Below, one piece after another: positions 20,282 to 21,094 of a stretch of 21,094 nucleotides of DNA. Both the position numbers and the translations under genes were made by a program. Under the pieces are notes generated by a model. It searched no databases, was not told the origin of the DNA, and saw only the letters and a list, made by a program, of their open reading frames with translations. The stretch is from a virus: IMG/VR virus record IMGVR_UViG_3300043015_000642, positions 1 to 21,094 of that record, one strand, 5' to 3'. How positions within the stretch are numbered: position 1 is the stretch's first letter; each line of letters opens with the position of its first letter.

Positions 20282-21094
20282 CGAAATTGATAAAAAATAC
20301 CAAGACTTATTAGTTGATATAATAACTAATGGTGAGGATAAAAAGGACAGGACCGGTACAGGTACTCGTTCTGTGTTTGGTCGTCAGATTAGACACGATA
20401 TGAAAGATGGGTTCCCACTTCTCACAACAAAGAAGATGGCAGTCAAAACTATGATGACCGAATTGAAGTGGTTCTTAAAAGGAGACACCAACATCAAATA
20501 TTTGGTGGATAACGGATGTAACATTTGGAATGGTGATGCTTTCAAAAACTATATTAGTAAGACTAACGAGTATAAAGGTAATTGGCCTGATACTATGGAG
20601 GAGTTTATTGAACGAATCAAAACCGATGATGAGTTTGCAGAGAAATGGGGTGAGTTAGGTCCAATTTATGGTAAACAATGGAGAGATTGGACTGAATACT
20701 ATGTTAAGAAATTAAATGGTGGTAATCCTATTATAGTTGAGAGAACTAAAGACCAAATCGAAAACCTTATCAACGACCTTAAAACAAATCCGGATTCTCG
20801 TAGACATTTAGTATCCGCTTGGAATGTTGGTGATATGGATGAAATGGTTCTACCACCGTGTCACTACGGATTCCAAATTTACACAAGGGAATTGAATTTA
20901 GATGAGAGAATAGATTACTATAATGGTGGTTCAGACCCACTTAACAGGTCTTCGGATTATTTTGATTGGCACATGGACGTATACGATGTTCCTAAAAGGG
21001 AGATTTCATTGATGTGGAATCAAAGAAGTGTGGATACTTTTTTAGGGTTACCCTTTAACATTGCATCTTACGCAACACTGTTAATGTTACTTGC
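20271..21094 (+). CDS. thyA: Thymidylate synthase ThyA (3' end cut by window)
   Basis: 274 residues are visible before the window ends. [12 protein letters not shown] (26-37) binds phosphate, and [14 protein letters not shown] (127-140), RR (177-178), [11 protein letters not shown] (194-204) with catalytic C197 and [20 protein letters not shown] (251-270) are the conserved blocks. N263 in FNIASYA is the residue that selects dUMP; dCMP hydroxymethylases usually have aspartate there, so this is a dTMP-making enzyme. An insertion of about 30 residues lies between the active-site strand and QRSVD (around 205-240), longer than in E. coli ThyA. It supports phage DNA synthesis by converting dUMP to dTMP with methylene-tetrahydrofolate. 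It overlaps the preceding GNAT gene by 11 bases. Confidence 0.95.
   Translation, partial: MNINEIDKKYQDLLVDIITNGEDKKDRTGTGTRSVFGRQIRHDMKDGFPLLTTKKMAVKTMMTELKWFLKGDTNIKYLVDNGCNIWNGDAFKNYISKTNEYKGNWPDTMEEFIERIKTDDEFAEKWGELGPIYGKQWRDWTEYYVKKLNGGNPIIVERTKDQIENLINDLKTNPDSRRHLVSAWNVGDMDEMVLPPCHYGFQIYTRELNLDERIDYYNGGSDPLNRSSDYFDWHMDVYDVPKREISLMWNQRSVDTFLGLPFNIASYATLLMLL

Noticed and set aside
20271-21094. dCMP or dUMP hydroxymethylase instead of thymidylate synthase
   Set aside because: The substrate-selecting residue in FNIASYA is asparagine and the other motifs fit ThyA.
1-21094. tRNA genes, CRISPR arrays, insertion sequences and attachment sites
   Set aside because: No cloverleaf-like segments, spaced short direct repeats, transposase motifs or flanking duplications were seen by eye; a covariance-model scan would be needed to exclude tRNAs firmly.

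Overview
The window looks like part of a large tailed double-stranded DNA phage, or a prophage-like or metagenomic relative, infecting a Bacteroidota (flavobacteria-like) host. Phage identity rests on the 3' end of a tail-fibre-type gene, three tandem virion-type paralogs, very tight gene packing with many TAATG and ATGA junctions, many small unrecognised genes, an orphan DNA methyltransferase and a phage-type thymidylate synthase. The host guess rests on a signal peptide ending in a typical NVYGQ site, a TonB-box-like EVVVTA segment, scarce Shine-Dalgarno sites and one TTTG/TAnnTTTG promoter candidate. No database search was possible, so family names come from motifs read in the translations.

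Layout. (1) 1-4167, plus: the end of a tail-fibre-like protein and three consecutive paralogs of about 370-380 residues. (2) 4250-5754, plus: two unrecognised proteins. (3) 5765-8445, plus: an enzyme cassette of a radical SAM/SPASM protein, a U32-type Fe-S protein and a TylF-like methyltransferase. (4) 8513-10431, plus: an outer-membrane barrel protein with a TonB-box-like segment, overlapping a DUF401-like inner-membrane permease. (5) 10479-10925, plus: an unrecognised charged protein that meets a convergent operon at a shared TTAA. (6) 16568-10922, minus: a 41-residue MGCGCKKK protein, then a separate gapless operon of a ribbon-helix-helix-like protein, two GT4 glycosyltransferases, an NAD-dependent sugar epimerase and two GT2-type glycosyltransferases. 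(7) 16664-18400, plus: small acidic proteins and two proteins with YubB/Api92-like features, split by a strong terminator. (8) 18462-21094: an orphan DPPF-type DNA methyltransferase, a DUF192 protein (minus), a four-helix membrane protein, a GNAT acetyltransferase and thyA, cut by the window end.

How it fits together. Regions 1 and 2 are probably virion genes. Regions 3, 4 and 6 are accessory and deal with modification and the cell surface: a peptide or protein-modifying radical chemistry cassette, a paired outer/inner membrane module, and a sugar-transfer operon that could coat virions or alter host glycans. Regions 7 and 8 resemble early takeover or anti-defence genes and nucleotide metabolism. 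Several units start from a recurring promoter, TTGAYW-17-TATATT, with short leaders. The strongest leads are the SPASM/U32/methyltransferase cassette, the plugless TonB-box barrel with its permease, the glycosylation operon and the tandem paralogs.
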